NCBI RefSeq assembly: GCF_024139115.2
Contig: NW_026942995.1
Span: 1-64,000, forward strand
Origin: Armigeres subalbatus
Lineage: Eukaryota > Arthropoda > Insecta > Diptera > Culicidae
Direction: 5' to 3'
DNA: 64,000 nt
Both the position numbers and the translations under genes were made by a program. Shown here piece by piece: positions 33,645 through 45,100 of the stretch. Every line of letters begins with the position of its first letter. Positions within the stretch are counted from its first letter, which is position 1. The notes beneath the pieces were generated by a model, which worked only from the letters and a program-made list of their open reading frames with translations, was not told the origin of the DNA and ran no database searches.

Positions 33645-34335
33645 TACCATGTTGTTCAATTATTTACCCTCCTAACTAATCGAAAATCATTAGGAGGTAT
33701 TTTTAATAGCATCAGTACTGGCATTCAGTAAAATTAATTTTGAAAAAAATCATCGAATATCATGTCTTTGGGAAAGTGTTTGTTTGAAAGGGCATGAATT
33801 TTTCTGTCCATTGCCGATTTAAACAGCTGCCCGTCTCTGCCCCACAGCATAATCGGCATATGTGAAAAATACCATAAATTAGCCTTTTTTCCACGATTAA
33901 TCGCCAAAAATAATTTTTAATAACTGGATAACCACCACGAATCGTGTATTTTACCAATATCTATGATTTTGAATAATATCCAATAGTAAAAGTGTTGAAA
34001 AAGTACAATTACTGATCAAATTTCATTTTTTGGTCTTTCTTTTCAAAATAACCAAATAAATCATCACAGTAGGCTCTGGAAATTTGAAATTTTTAGCAAG
34101 GTTCATCGAAATTAAGTGATAAGCAACTTCTCTGAAGAAATCACACTTTAAAAACGCTGTTTGGCCAATTTGGCGTTTGGGACTTTTATGCGAATATCGC
34201 TAAAAATGATGAATATTGACCAAAATGTCGGCATTAATGTATATTGAAACTTCACTGAAGATACCTATGGTAAACTTCATCATTTTAATGGCTGAGAGGT
34301 TTATTCCATGTTTGAACCAGGGCTGCCCCAGTGTG
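33645..34335 (-). repeat. Right long inverted terminus of the 7.17-kb element
   Basis: This is the reverse-complement partner of 27164-27766. It carries an insertion of about 105 bp between GCATCAGTACTG and AAACAGCTGCCCG, relative to the left arm. Confidence 0.85.
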
Positions 34336-34340
34336 GGACG

Positions 34341-35549
34341 GGGGACGGCTTTTGTCCTCTGCTGGTTTAGCTGGAGGCAGTGCCACCCCCAGAGACAGAA
34401 TTTTTAGAATAATTGTTTTTCGAACCCCCTCAAATTAAAATGTTCTGAAACCAACCCCCCCCCCCACAAAGGCAGACGCCACTGGCTGGAGTGGTGGAAG
34501 GTTCGGTACGTTGTATCGCAGAGGCGGAAACTGCTTGTCGTTCAACGGCGGAGGCGGGTCTCGTCGTCTTCCTGGCTGGTTCTTGCTTGAGGCTTTTTTG
34601 CGGATGGCGATAAACTCCGCACGCTTAGGGCAGGCTCGATTGCTGCCCTCGTGATTCGCACCGCAATTGGCGCACTTGACTTCGGCAGCTTCCTCCACGG
34701 GTTAACGCGAAGATGTGTGGTGTGCTCCAGGGCATTTGCGACAGCGGGGCTTCATGTGTCAGTTTCTTGTTTCGTGGCCAAACGCGAGACAGTTCACACA
34801 TTGCGTCACATCGCGTTTCTTCGGGCGATATCTCTTCCACTCCACAATTATGTGGAAGAGAGCCCTTACCTTCCGAAGGTCCGCCATTGTGACGGAGTCC
34901 TTGGTTGTTTCCATCGGCTTGCTTGACGGGGAACACCTTGATTGGCTTTCAATTCTTCGATGAATGCTTCCGGAGTATATTCCGGAAGCCCACGAATAAT
35001 AACCTTCAGAGGCTTCGTGCAGGGAACATCGTGCGAGTAAAAGTAACATATTTGGGTCAACAAGTGCTTACGCGATATTCTGATAGTCGGCTGCAGTGGT
35101 GCAGATAATCTTCGCGCGCTGCACAGCTTGAACCGATGGTGAATCTGTTTCTTGGCAAGCTCAGTGCGAAGAAAGGCGACATCCTTCGAAGAGGTGAAGA
35201 GAGGTGGAATCTTCACTTTGGTACCTAGTTACTTGCTGCTCCGCCAAGATAGCATACTTGTTGTTTGCTAGCAGTCTAGCATTTATCACCGACGGCTCAG
35301 CATCAACATGTCGCGGCCGCTTGGAGCCACCCGCACACAAAAAAAGCGTTCCCGAATTCGTGAAACAGCAAAAATACACCGTGATTTAATTCATGGATTT
35401 GGGAACACCAGTCACGTTATCCAGAACGTTCCAGAAAACGTGACTGTGTTCCCGAATCCGTGGCTGTTGTTCACGAAAAAATACACCGTGAACTTGTTAG
35501 TTCACGAATTCATGAACGCTTTTTTTGCGTGCGGCTGCTGGTCATCAGC
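34341..35549 (-). pseudogene. Jockey-clade ORF1 (gag-like), 5' and middle part
   Basis: On the minus strand a likely start MPSADDQQ at about 35558-35535 is followed, after a 204-bp MITE, by GGSKRPRHVDAEPSVINARL. The middle has KVIIRGLPEYTPEAFIEELK, a typical gag domain before the zinc knuckles. Knuckle-type residues follow: CVNCLAFGHETRNC and then VKCANCGANHEGSNRAC. The Pro-rich part includes DPPPPLNDKQFPPL and ends at the 7.17-kb insertion. Small frameshifts separate some blocks. The 3' part of the frame is at 26945-27163. Confidence 0.82.
35331..35534. mobile_element. 204-bp MITE inside Jockey ORF1
   Basis: The termini are inverted: CCGCACACAAAAAAAGCGTT on the left and AACGCTTTTTTTGCGTGCGG on the right, extending through the GAATTCGTGAAC region. 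TACACCGTGA motifs repeat inside. The two flanks read as ORF1 sequence. The TSD could not be fixed by eye. Confidence 0.75.
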
Positions 35550-35589
35550 CGATGGCATCGACTTCTGGTTTCTGGAAGGATTTGTGGCA

Positions 35590-35860
35590 AACGATTGCAG
35601 TAGTGGCGTAGCCAGAAAATTGGTCTGGGGGGGGGGGGGGTGTTTTCTGTACATTTGTTTTCCTCTAAAAAAAAATTTCGTTTCTTTTTTATGTCCAAAC
35701 TATTCGGAGAACTACAGACTGACTGCAGATAAATTGAAGTACACTATGGCAGGTGTGTTTTGTGGCTTGCTGGCTTGATGAATAACGGAAGCCATTGTCT
35801 CGCGAAATATTAATCGCGGAGATTGAAAAGTCCAGTATGTTGTTCCCAGTGCAAACGATC
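35590..35860. other. Intergenic/unknown; hAT-like half terminus at 35603
   Basis: CAGTAGTGGCGTAGCCAG followed by a run of G resembles a hAT end. A related stretch (GGGCGTAGCCAGAGGGGGG) is at 45356. No partner end was found for either. The rest is unassigned. Confidence 0.35.
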
Positions 35861-37358
35861 CTCTCAATTAGGGTGACCATATGAAATTTTTCCAAAGGAG
35901 GACAATTCACCTAAATCGAATTCGAAATCGAATAGCGAAAAAGGAGGACATTTGGTTAAAAAGGAGGACATAAAAATAATCGATCGATTTTTGATTTTTG
36001 ACATGATATTAAAAATATTATATTTGTTAGAGTTTTGCACACTAATGTTTATTGAAAGAAGTTTTTGTAAGAACCAGCAAGTAACCCAGCAAACAAGAGA
36101 ACGTATAACATTGCGAATAAGTTTACAAAGTGGAGGCTATATACGTACACTTTGCATGAACTCAAGTAAAGGCATGTAAACGCCTCCAACTTACACTTAT
36201 TTGCTAGCACATGCAACTTTGTTTTAGCTGGGAGATATGACAACTTTTTCTACTTTTTACTTTTTTAATTTATTAACATTACATCTCCAGATGAAATATT
36301 CCTAATGTGACCAGACGTCCTGCATTTTTCAACTTCGTTTTACAAATTTATTACATTTCATACAGCCTTACAAATATTTTTCCAGTTTTTTTGGGCCAAA
36401 ATCTATGCAAAATGCACTTTTGGAGGATCCATTTTTAAACCAGTGACGCAATCCAGATAGGCGTCTCGCGTTTCGCAGGACATTAAATTATTAAATACAA
36501 TAAATATTCCCAACTGTCATTATAGCACATTATAGTCTATACTAATTTCCAGTTATAAACTTCCAGCACCTTCTTTGTAATGGTAAGATTTTCGCGTTAA
36601 CTAATTTTGAAATCAACAGTGAACAGATTTTTAACAAGAACAGCTCATCGCTTACAATTCTGAATATTTGTAAATAGATAACTGACTGAACATTAGGTTC
36701 TATAAGAACGGAACACAAGATGCATAGGGGACCAATGAAATTTGTTTCTTGAATGCCATTTGAATCACAATTTAAGGCATGTAAATGATAATGATACTGT
36801 TAACTGTATCACCAAGTTTTTAACTGAAGAAATTTAAAACTGTTCAGATTTAGACTAAAGAAACTCAACTGTTCAGATTAGTTCAGATTTCTATATTCCC
36901 TTCTAGGCATGGCATAGGGACTGCTATTTGCCGCACATATTCAAGAATAGTACCGTGCGATGCGTTCCAAAGGCAATTCAATGGGTGTTTACTCGTAGAA
37001 AATTTTGAGAAGCATTTGCATTTTTCCTAATCCATTTTCCAATCCAATACTTATTCTTCTGTTATCTTCGACATCTGTGTTACTGCAACTCAAGCATTTA
37101 ATTTTCGATATTAACATTGATTTTATTCAAAAACTTAAAGGAAATATTTCATATTAGAAAGCAAAGCACCATAATATGTGCAACGATTCATTTGCTAATG
37201 GATCTCTGTTGCAGTAACTAGAATTACTACAGAAGAAAGTTATTTTTTTAGTATCCAGAAAGGAGGACATTTTAGCGCAAAAGGAGGACATCTGATTTTT
37301 AATGAAAAAGGAGGACATGTCCTCCTTTAGGATACCATATGGTCACCCTACTCTCAAT
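35861..37358. mobile_element. Non-autonomous hAT element with perfect 8-bp TSD
   Basis: The element (35869-37350, 1482 bp) begins TAGGGTGACCATATG and ends with the exact inverse. CTCTCAAT flanks it at 35861-35868 and 37351-37358. Subterminal AAAAGGAGGACAT motifs are repeated at both ends, as is usual for transposase-binding regions of hAT elements. No transposase is encoded. The interior is AT-rich. Confidence 0.92.
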
Positions 37359-37499
37359 GCATTTTCTTCTCATTCGACCAAATACAGTACGGCTTGATGA
37401 GGCTTCGGCCTAATGATCCTACACCAACAACGTCCTTGTTCAGTTTTGCTTCTGTTCCGAACCTTCAGAATCGATTCCTGTAGCTAAAGGTCTCTGAGT

Positions 37500-37816
37500 G
37501 CTACGATGCAGAGCGGAAAACGGCTTATATATGACCTGTTTATCGTCGGGTCACTTTGCTCGGGAACTGCAGTACAAATTCGCGTCGTCAATGCAGGAAG
37601 AAGCACCATTTCCTTCTCAACGCAGAGATTGACGGTACCATCACAAAGTCATTCCCATACGACAAAAAGATTCCAAGTGAACACCACCCACAGACACAGC
37701 AAATACACCAGAAAGCACCAACCACAAACCACACCGAACTTTAAAGTTCATTGTACCAACCCAAAATATACCACAGATCCAAACTCACTACAGGATCCAT
37801 AAGTAAGTAAGTAAGT
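37500..37816 (+). pseudogene. Probable 3' end of an RTE-like retrotransposon
   Basis: The segment ends CAGGATCCATAAGTAAGTAA, almost the same tail as the RTE-like copy at 24.48 kb. The open frame before it also ends QDP-stop. The body is Thr/His/Gln-rich and does not match the 24 kb copy, so it may be another family or a 3' region. Assignment rests mostly on the tail. Confidence 0.5.
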
Positions 37817-38020
37817 ATCCAAACTCACTGCAACACACCACAGCACTTTCAACACACACCAAGGCTACAGGGCAAGTTCTTCTACACACTGCTATTGTAC
37901 GGATCTGCGATACCAACAAAAGATCAATGCTTTCCAGAGCTCCGCTCGATTCCTGCTCGCAGTATTGTTTTATTTCGTCCGAATGTTGTCGTTGAATGCT
38001 TGAAGAGTGAAAGAATTATC

Positions 38021-38214
38021 TAGGGAGAATGACGGCTTTGGCAGGTTTTGTTCTATTATTGTCAGGGGGGTTTTTATGACTGATTATGCTCAAATTTGGC
38101 CTAAACATTCTTTGCATATCAAAGAATATTGTGACCAAATTTCATAAAATTCGGTCGACAAAAACCCCCCTGCCAATAATAGAACAAAACCTGCCAAAGC
38201 CGTCTTTTCCCCTA
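38021..38214. mobile_element. TA-flanked MITE copy 2
   Basis: The ends TAGGGAGAATGACGGC and GCCGTCTTTTCCCCTA match the copy nested at 11651-11845. The element is palindromic over most of its 194 bp (CTTTGGCAGGTTTTGTTC and inverse). It is inserted in otherwise unassigned sequence. Confidence 0.86.
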
Positions 38215-38950
38215 TTATTTCGAATAAATTAAAAACTCCCCCTTGAATATGTTATATAAAAATTAGGAAATTGCCAATGAAAAAATCAGGGTATGAGCAA
38301 GAAATAAAATTATTTAATACAAAATTTCCATAGATAATGCGAAAAACAATTAAGGATTTTTCCTTAAAACAAAAATAACAAGTAAAAATAAATTAGTGAT
38401 GAACTTCTGCTCGTGGAAAAATCAATCAAATAAAGAAATATAAAAAAAAGGATAAAAAAAAATTTTAAAACAAAAATTAATGGACTCTTCAAGGATGTAT
38501 TGGAATCTTTAGTGAACTATGAATCCTAAAGTTTTCTTGCGATGGAAAAAAATCCGAGCACTGATATTCGAAGCAAAAAATATACATCAGCTTCAAACTA
38601 AAATACAATACGAAACATTTATTATACTGTTTTGCATATTTCTGCACCAAACACTAATGCACCAATCAGTGTTGCATTGGATCTTCTTCGCGAACGAAAA
38701 TCAACGCTTCTTCGCGATCCGTCAATCGGCAACATTCATTTCCTAAATGACTTAACATGAATCGCATTCGAAAAAGCGAATGAGGAGCATAAAAAATGAA
38801 CAACAACATCAAGTCGATAACTCCGTTCAGTGTCCGTTCATTCGTAACATTGCTCTTCGGGCCGAAGTTCATTCGAGCGCTTCAATGCGATGTTTTAGTT
38901 GTTCGCGATTTTTGACAGCAGCAGTCACATCATCGGTATTCAAAACAAAA
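38215..38950. other. Upstream region of the hAT transposase gene
   Basis: The sequence is AT-rich up to about 38640. From 38690 to 38920 it contains many short TTCGCGA/ATTCG-type motifs in both orientations, which could be subterminal transposase-binding repeats. A CAGTGTTGC at 38667 resembles a hAT end but no matching right end was found. No TATA box or initiator could be assigned. Confidence 0.35.
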
Positions 38951-39104
38951 ATGGATAGTCCGCGAGTGGTTTCTAAAACTTTAAAACAAATTATTTTAAG
39001 TGCGGTGGAAGTACGGAGTGATGGAAATCAAGTGTCCTACATTTGTTGCGCCAACGGGAAAAATGGGAGTCGGTGTGATTACGGACAGAAAGCTTTGGTT
39101 CCAG
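38951..39104 (+). CDS. hAT transposase exon 1 (start, first half of zinc-binding region)
   Basis: The exon encodes residues 1-51 plus one base of codon 52. It starts MDSPRVVSKTLKQ and contains YICCANGKNGSRC. The donor is CCAG/GTAAGT. The following intron is 214 bp (39105-39318). Confidence 0.82.
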
Positions 39105-42100
39105 GTAAGTAATAATTTTGTTTTGATCCAATAGGGTAAGAGAGTGAATGATGCTGCCATCTGGGAAAGTGTAAAACGAAAATTAAACAAGGCAAAAAGA
39201 ACTTCCTATATGTTGCATTATTTAATTTTCATTAATCTTTATTTTCTATTGATTAGCTACCCTACTACTGCCAATGTATTTCACTAGAAGATAACTGTTC
39301 TTTTATTTCTTGTTACAGGAAATTTTAAGCGACATTTTATATGTAACCATCCAGATGTAGCTATCAACCTGGGCCTGGCAGAAGGACACATTGGGGAACC
39401 AGCCACAAAGAAATCGAAAATAACAAAGATCGTTGTGGAAACGAATCGGACTAATGTTATTCAAGGAACACTAACCTTGGCCACATCGAACAATCTACCC
39501 CTTTGCTTTCCAGATTGGGAAGGAATGATCCTTCTTGTTGGACCGCTGTGGAAGGCGGCGAAGCTAGTGATGACCCGGGAAAAACTGGCCGATATGGTTA
39601 GACGTTCAGCCGTCATAGTCAAAGAATTGATGATGTCCGAAATTCGCGGGAAGATTATCCACGCAAAAATTGACTCAGCAACACGACGAGGGCGCTCATT
39701 CTTCGGTATTAACATACAGTTTGCCGACGAGCAAGGCTGTATCGTCGTGCGACACTTGGGTATGTTGACATGTTGTTGTTTTGTATATGTAAAACTTAGT
39801 CTTTGTATGTTTTTTATATTTGAGATTTCAGTCTTCTTATGTTTAAAAAAGCAAAACCATAAATCAATACCAAATTTTCAAAACGACTTATCTGCTTTCG
39901 TAAACAAAGATTTGATAGCACTCCCACGCAAAACAATACGATCAACTGATAGCAGAAGCCTTCCCATACGTATTGAAGGTGTTGGTTTGCGACATTTGAA
40001 TCTTTGTTAACGAAAACAGATAAGTCGTTTTGAAAACTCGGTATTGAAATATCACATCATAGGCGATCTTTCCCATGTTTTTTTTTATAATAATATTTTT
40101 CTATATTTCTCGGGTACTTATTCAAAAGGACGTATGTGGTTTTGCAAAAAGAGATTCAAACGTCGATTTGTCCAATCTGATAGCACTCCCACGCAAACCA
40201 TCACCACATACAGGTAGGGAAAGCTTTCGGCTACCTGTTGATGGTGTTGGTTTGCGTGAGAGTGCCATCCGATTGGACAAATCGACGTTTCAATCTTTGT
40301 TTAGAAAATCACATACGTCCTTTTGAATAAGTACCCGAGATTTATGTTTTTGTTTTCTTTGAGCTTCAAGTTTTTTTTTTACAAGTAGTACTTTATGTAC
40401 TGACTCAGTATAAGTGTTTAGTAGTTGCCAAGCTATCACACGACAGAGTATGTGAATCATCCAACCGTGACTGATCCTACCGATTAACCCACTAAGCCCT
40501 CCAGCCCCGGGCTATCTTTTGGTGTTATTATTTTTGTAGGTAGGGTAGGTGGGAACAAAACGGACAGGGGTTCCGTTTGAGCTAAATCGTTGCAAATTTG
40601 GCATTCTATATCTTATTACTTGTTTCAAATTGTGAGTACGACATGCTATCAATACTATATACTATATACTATCAATGACTGAAATGTATGGTGATGTAAT
40701 TTTTAACCTTCCTAATGCATTAGAAAAAAGTTACACATTGTACATTGGGGTCCATTTGGACCCAAGATTTCATCTCGATCGTAAAAACTCAAATTTCAAC
40801 CGATTTTCGATCTTCAGGCACCAAACGAAAGCTGTAGGATCCAATAACAAGCCCACGGGGTGATTCATCCAAATTGTCCACTCTAGTCCCCAGGCAACCT
40901 GTGCTAAAGAGGTAGTGTTTGAGCTTCTCAATTTGGCAACAAATTTTCGAGTTTGGGGCGATTCAAATATGACGACCACTACTTTTTGAGATTTCTAGAC
41001 CCCCCCCCTTTGTCACGCTTTTTTGTATACCTAGTACATGCAGTGTCACAAAATCTTAGACCCCCTCCCCCCCCCTAAAAGCTGTGACATCATTGTTGAA
41101 CGACCCCTTTCGTGTTATGAAACAAAAAATTGCTTGCAAATATGTACTCTGATGATCCCAACTGTATTTGCTATATTATATATGCCATTTCTGGGCAAAT
41201 TTATCCCTCGAGCGGTCATCGGAAAGCCCTCTGGAAGATCCGGAACATCCGTAAAATTGGCCAATTTTAAAAGTTCATCGTAGAGTTTCGCGATTTTTTG
41301 GTAACTATTCATTCTGGAAAATTGTGGGGGCAATCTATAGGTAAAACTTTCTGTGACCTACACATGTCCTAGAAACGGTCCTCCGGAAAATCCGGAACAT
41401 CCGTAAAAGTGGCCAATTTCAAAAGTTCATCCCAGAACTTCGCGACTTTTTGGTAACCATTCATTCTGGCAAATTGCGGGTACAATTAATAGTTAAAGCC
41501 TTCTGTGAGCTACAAATGTCCCTGAAATGGTCCTCCGGAAGATCCGGAACATCCGTAAAATGGCCAATTCCAAAAGTTCATCCTAGAGTTTCGCGATTTT
41601 TTTAAAACCATTCATTCTGGCAAATTGTGGGTGCAACAAACAGTTAAAGTCTTCTGTGATCCCCAAATGTCCCAGAAACGGTCCTCCGGAAGATCCGGAA
41701 CATCCGTAAAGTGGCCAATTCTAAAAGTTAATCCCAGAGCTCCGCGATTTTTCCTTAGCCATTCATTCTGGTAAATTTTGGATGCAATCAATGGTAAATG
41801 TCTTCTGTGACCTCCAAATGCCCCAAAAGTGGTTCTCCGAAAGATCCGGAACATCCGTAAAAGTGGCCAATTCCAAAAGTTCATCCCAGAGCTTCGCAAT
41901 TTTTGGATAACCATTCATTCTGGAAAATTGTGGGTGCAATCAATAGGTAAAGTCTTCTGTGACTCCCAAATGTCCCAGAAACGGTCCTCCGGAAGATCCG
42001 GAACATCCTTAAAATGACCAATTCTAAAAGTTTATCCCAAAGCTTTGCGATTTTTTCGGAACATCTGTAAAAATGATCAATTCCGAAAGGTAATCCCCGA

Positions 42101-45100
42101 GATTCACATTATTTCGTAATCATCCATCCTGACGAATAATGGATGCAATCAGTAGTGAAAGTCTTCAGTGATTCAAAAAGCTCCCGAAACAGTCATCCGA
42201 AAGATGCTGACCATACGTAAAAAAGGCCAATTTCAAAAATACATCTCAGAGCTTCGCAATTCATTTATAACCGAATGGCATGTGCAATCAAATGTGCAAG
42301 TCTTCTGCGACCCGCAAATGCTCCCGAAAGGGGCATTTTATTCGTACGCTCAAATTGTGTACGCAATAAATTGTTTAAGTCTTCTGAGATGACCACAAAC
42401 GGCCCTCCGGGAAATCCGAAACATTCGTAAAAGTGGCCAATTCCAAAAGTTCATCTCAACGCAAATTTTCGAAACTGTTTGTATCACTGAATGAATTATG
42501 CAATCAATAGTGAAAGTCTATTGTGGCCCGGAATGACCACAATACGGTCCTCAAGAAACCCGAAACATCCGTAAAATAGGTTAATCCTAAAATTTGATCC
42601 CAGACCTGAGAATTTTTGTTAGCGTTTACGTAGTAACGGTGAATTATATGTGGAGTAAATAGTGAAAGTCCTCTGTGACCTACCAAAACGATTTTTTAGA
42701 CATTAACATTAACATTGTTAACGGCTCCGGTTCTTCAGGAAATTTGGAACATCTGCTATATTATGAATTCCAGAAGTTTATCCCACAGCTCCATATTTTA
42801 TTTCGAAAACATCGATAGAGAAGACGTGATTGTGCAATCGATAGGGGAAGGTGGGGAGACTTGATCACCCCCTGTTTTATCGAGAACTAAAGTAATTTTG
42901 TTCTAGCGTATTTTTAAGTATAGATCCTCTATAGACAAATGACCTATATGTGGTGAGTTGTTTTCTGGATTGACAAACCTTATTCATTCTGCATGCCGGT
43001 TGGTGTGTTTGACTTTCCCAAAGATTTTTTTTATTGGCCACGCAAAATTTGAAGAACTTTTCATAACAATGACGAAATGCTTTCGTTTTTACACAGCACA
43101 CATCCATAAATATGATTAATAATCTGTACTTATAAAAATGTCAATATTTCATCTAAGTTTTAGGATATTTAGATTTGAAGTTATTGTCTCAATATGGGGA
43201 CACTTGATCCCCCATTAGTTTATTTATTTTATTTCGGAAAAATATATATTAAGCTCTTTTAGTGGAATGAATTAAACCGTCTAAGACGAATTAAGTACTG
43301 TCCATTTAATTCCACCAGTTAATTTTCGTTATCTTTGCAGATACGTATTTCGACCACAACTGTGTGGTCGAAATACGTATCTGCAAAGATAACGAAAATT
43401 AACTGGTGGAATTAAATGGACAGTACTTAATTCGTCTTAGACGGTTTATTTTATTTCGTCAACCAACCTAGACTAGTACATAAATCTATACATGTTTGTT
43501 TTTGTAATGCTATAGTATGAATAAATAATAGTTTTTTTTAGTAAAGTTATGTATAATTCTGATTTTGAATTTATATTGCTGAATTTGTAATGTTTGTTCT
43601 TTGAAAATATTGTCTAATGTTATGCCGAGATATTGTCAAGTCAATAGTTTCGCAGTGTTGATTGTAAACAGCCATCATTCGGTTGAGAGGCCCAAATTTG
43701 GCGAAATTTGTTCGGCAGTGGTTGGTTAAGAATAATGTTCCATGACGAAGTAGCCGAGAGGATATGTAAAAATTAAATTTCGATAATTCTTGGAGAGTCT
43801 GTGTGGAAATCGCGTATGTTTATTTATTTTTGGTTGTGATACATCGGAAATCAAAAAAAGGGTTCAAGGCAACCTAGTCTCCCATAGTTGGAATTTTCTA
43901 CGACGTCTAAATGTGCACAAAACCGTCCTCCGGGAGATCAGGAATATCAGTGAAAATGGTCCCACAGCTTTGCTAATTTACGCTTTCATTCATATGGGTG
44001 ATTTATGTACGCAATCAATAGTAAAAGTCTTCTGTGATATGCAATGACAATAATAAAAGTCGAGTCAAGTACGAGACACTGAAGACGGCCTTACTGTTAA
44101 GGTTGAAATACATGTCTGTCAAATCACATAGTGGAATCAAATGGAATTGTACAAACTCGTCTGATGACAAGTAATGACATTCCACTGATATCTAAAAATA
44201 ATCTTCTTATCTTCTTCTATATAATAAAAATGAGTTGAGATTTCCTTCCTGACGATTTAACTCGCGAACGGGTTGACCGATTTGCAAGATTTCTTCCCTA
44301 ATTGAGTCGATTTGGGATCCGCAAGGTTTGTATATACAAAAAGTTGGTGAATATAACGGGGAAATGTAAAAAATCATTAGAATACAATTTTTGTTCAGCT
44401 ATTGAGGAAAACAAAACAAACGCACGGAAATTGATCTAGAGTGCGGTGCTGCAAATATTTCATTGTGACATTTGCAACACCCGAGCAAAGCTGTTGAATG
44501 TTTGTTTGTTAGTGACGTTATTGGACGGGGCGAAGTCCGTCGGGTCAGCTAGTCAATAATAAAAATTCCTTCGTAAAATCTGGAACATCCGTAAAAGAGG
44601 CCAAATCCAACAGTTAGCGTAACAGATCATCATCAGCCAGCGACGGCGGCGTGGCGGCGTTTCTCCTTGAATTCCTCCGAAGCTTCTCCAGTAGCTCCTC
44701 TGGAAGTTATTCAAGAACTTCCTCCGGAAGTACGTTCAGAAGTTCCACCGGTAATCCCTACGGAAGTTCATCAAGTAATCCCTCGGAAAGCTCCTAAACG
44801 CATTCCTCTAAAAGTTCTTCTGAGAATTCTGAGAGTTCTTCCGCAAATCTTCCGCAAAGTTCATCAAGTAATTCCTCGGGGAGCTGCTCCTGGACCTCCA
44901 CCGAACTTCTTCCGGAATTTTTTCCAGAAATTCTCATGGGCCAAACACAATTGATACGTTTGCGTGCGTTTTGACAGTTTTCACATGGAAACCGTTTCCA
45001 ACCCGAAAACATCCTAGACCGGACCGAGAATCGAACTCGCCATCTTCGGATTGGCAATCCTCGCCTTTGCTCAAAAGGCTATTGGACACCCCAATCCTTA

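Larger units (their letters stand above)
27159..34340. mobile_element. 7.17-kb long-TIR DNA element, Transib-like, inside Jockey ORF1
   Basis: The element occupies 27164-34335. Its left end reads CACACTGGGGCAGCCCTGG and its right end is the exact inverse. GGACG flanks it on both sides, a 5-bp GC-rich TSD. Inverted similarity continues for about 600-700 bp. Ends beginning CAC with a 5-bp GC-rich TSD are the hallmark of Transib (the RAG-related superfamily), and CACACTG is close to the CACWATG/CACAGTG heptamer. No transposase was found inside. The interior holds a tRNA-like sequence, repeat block B, a Helitron and nested MITEs. The Jockey ORF1 frame is continuous if the element is removed. Confidence 0.75.

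Noticed and set aside
38780..38950. Longer N-terminus for the hAT transposase from the ATG at 38780
   Set aside because: It is in frame, but the start context is weak, the added 57 residues look unconserved and the region is full of inverted TTCGCGA motifs; 38951 has a strong context.
41115..41914. Small protein frames with repeated FTDVPDLPE-like text
   Set aside because: They are translations of the 152-bp satellite; the repeated peptide follows the repeat period, and frames are broken between units.
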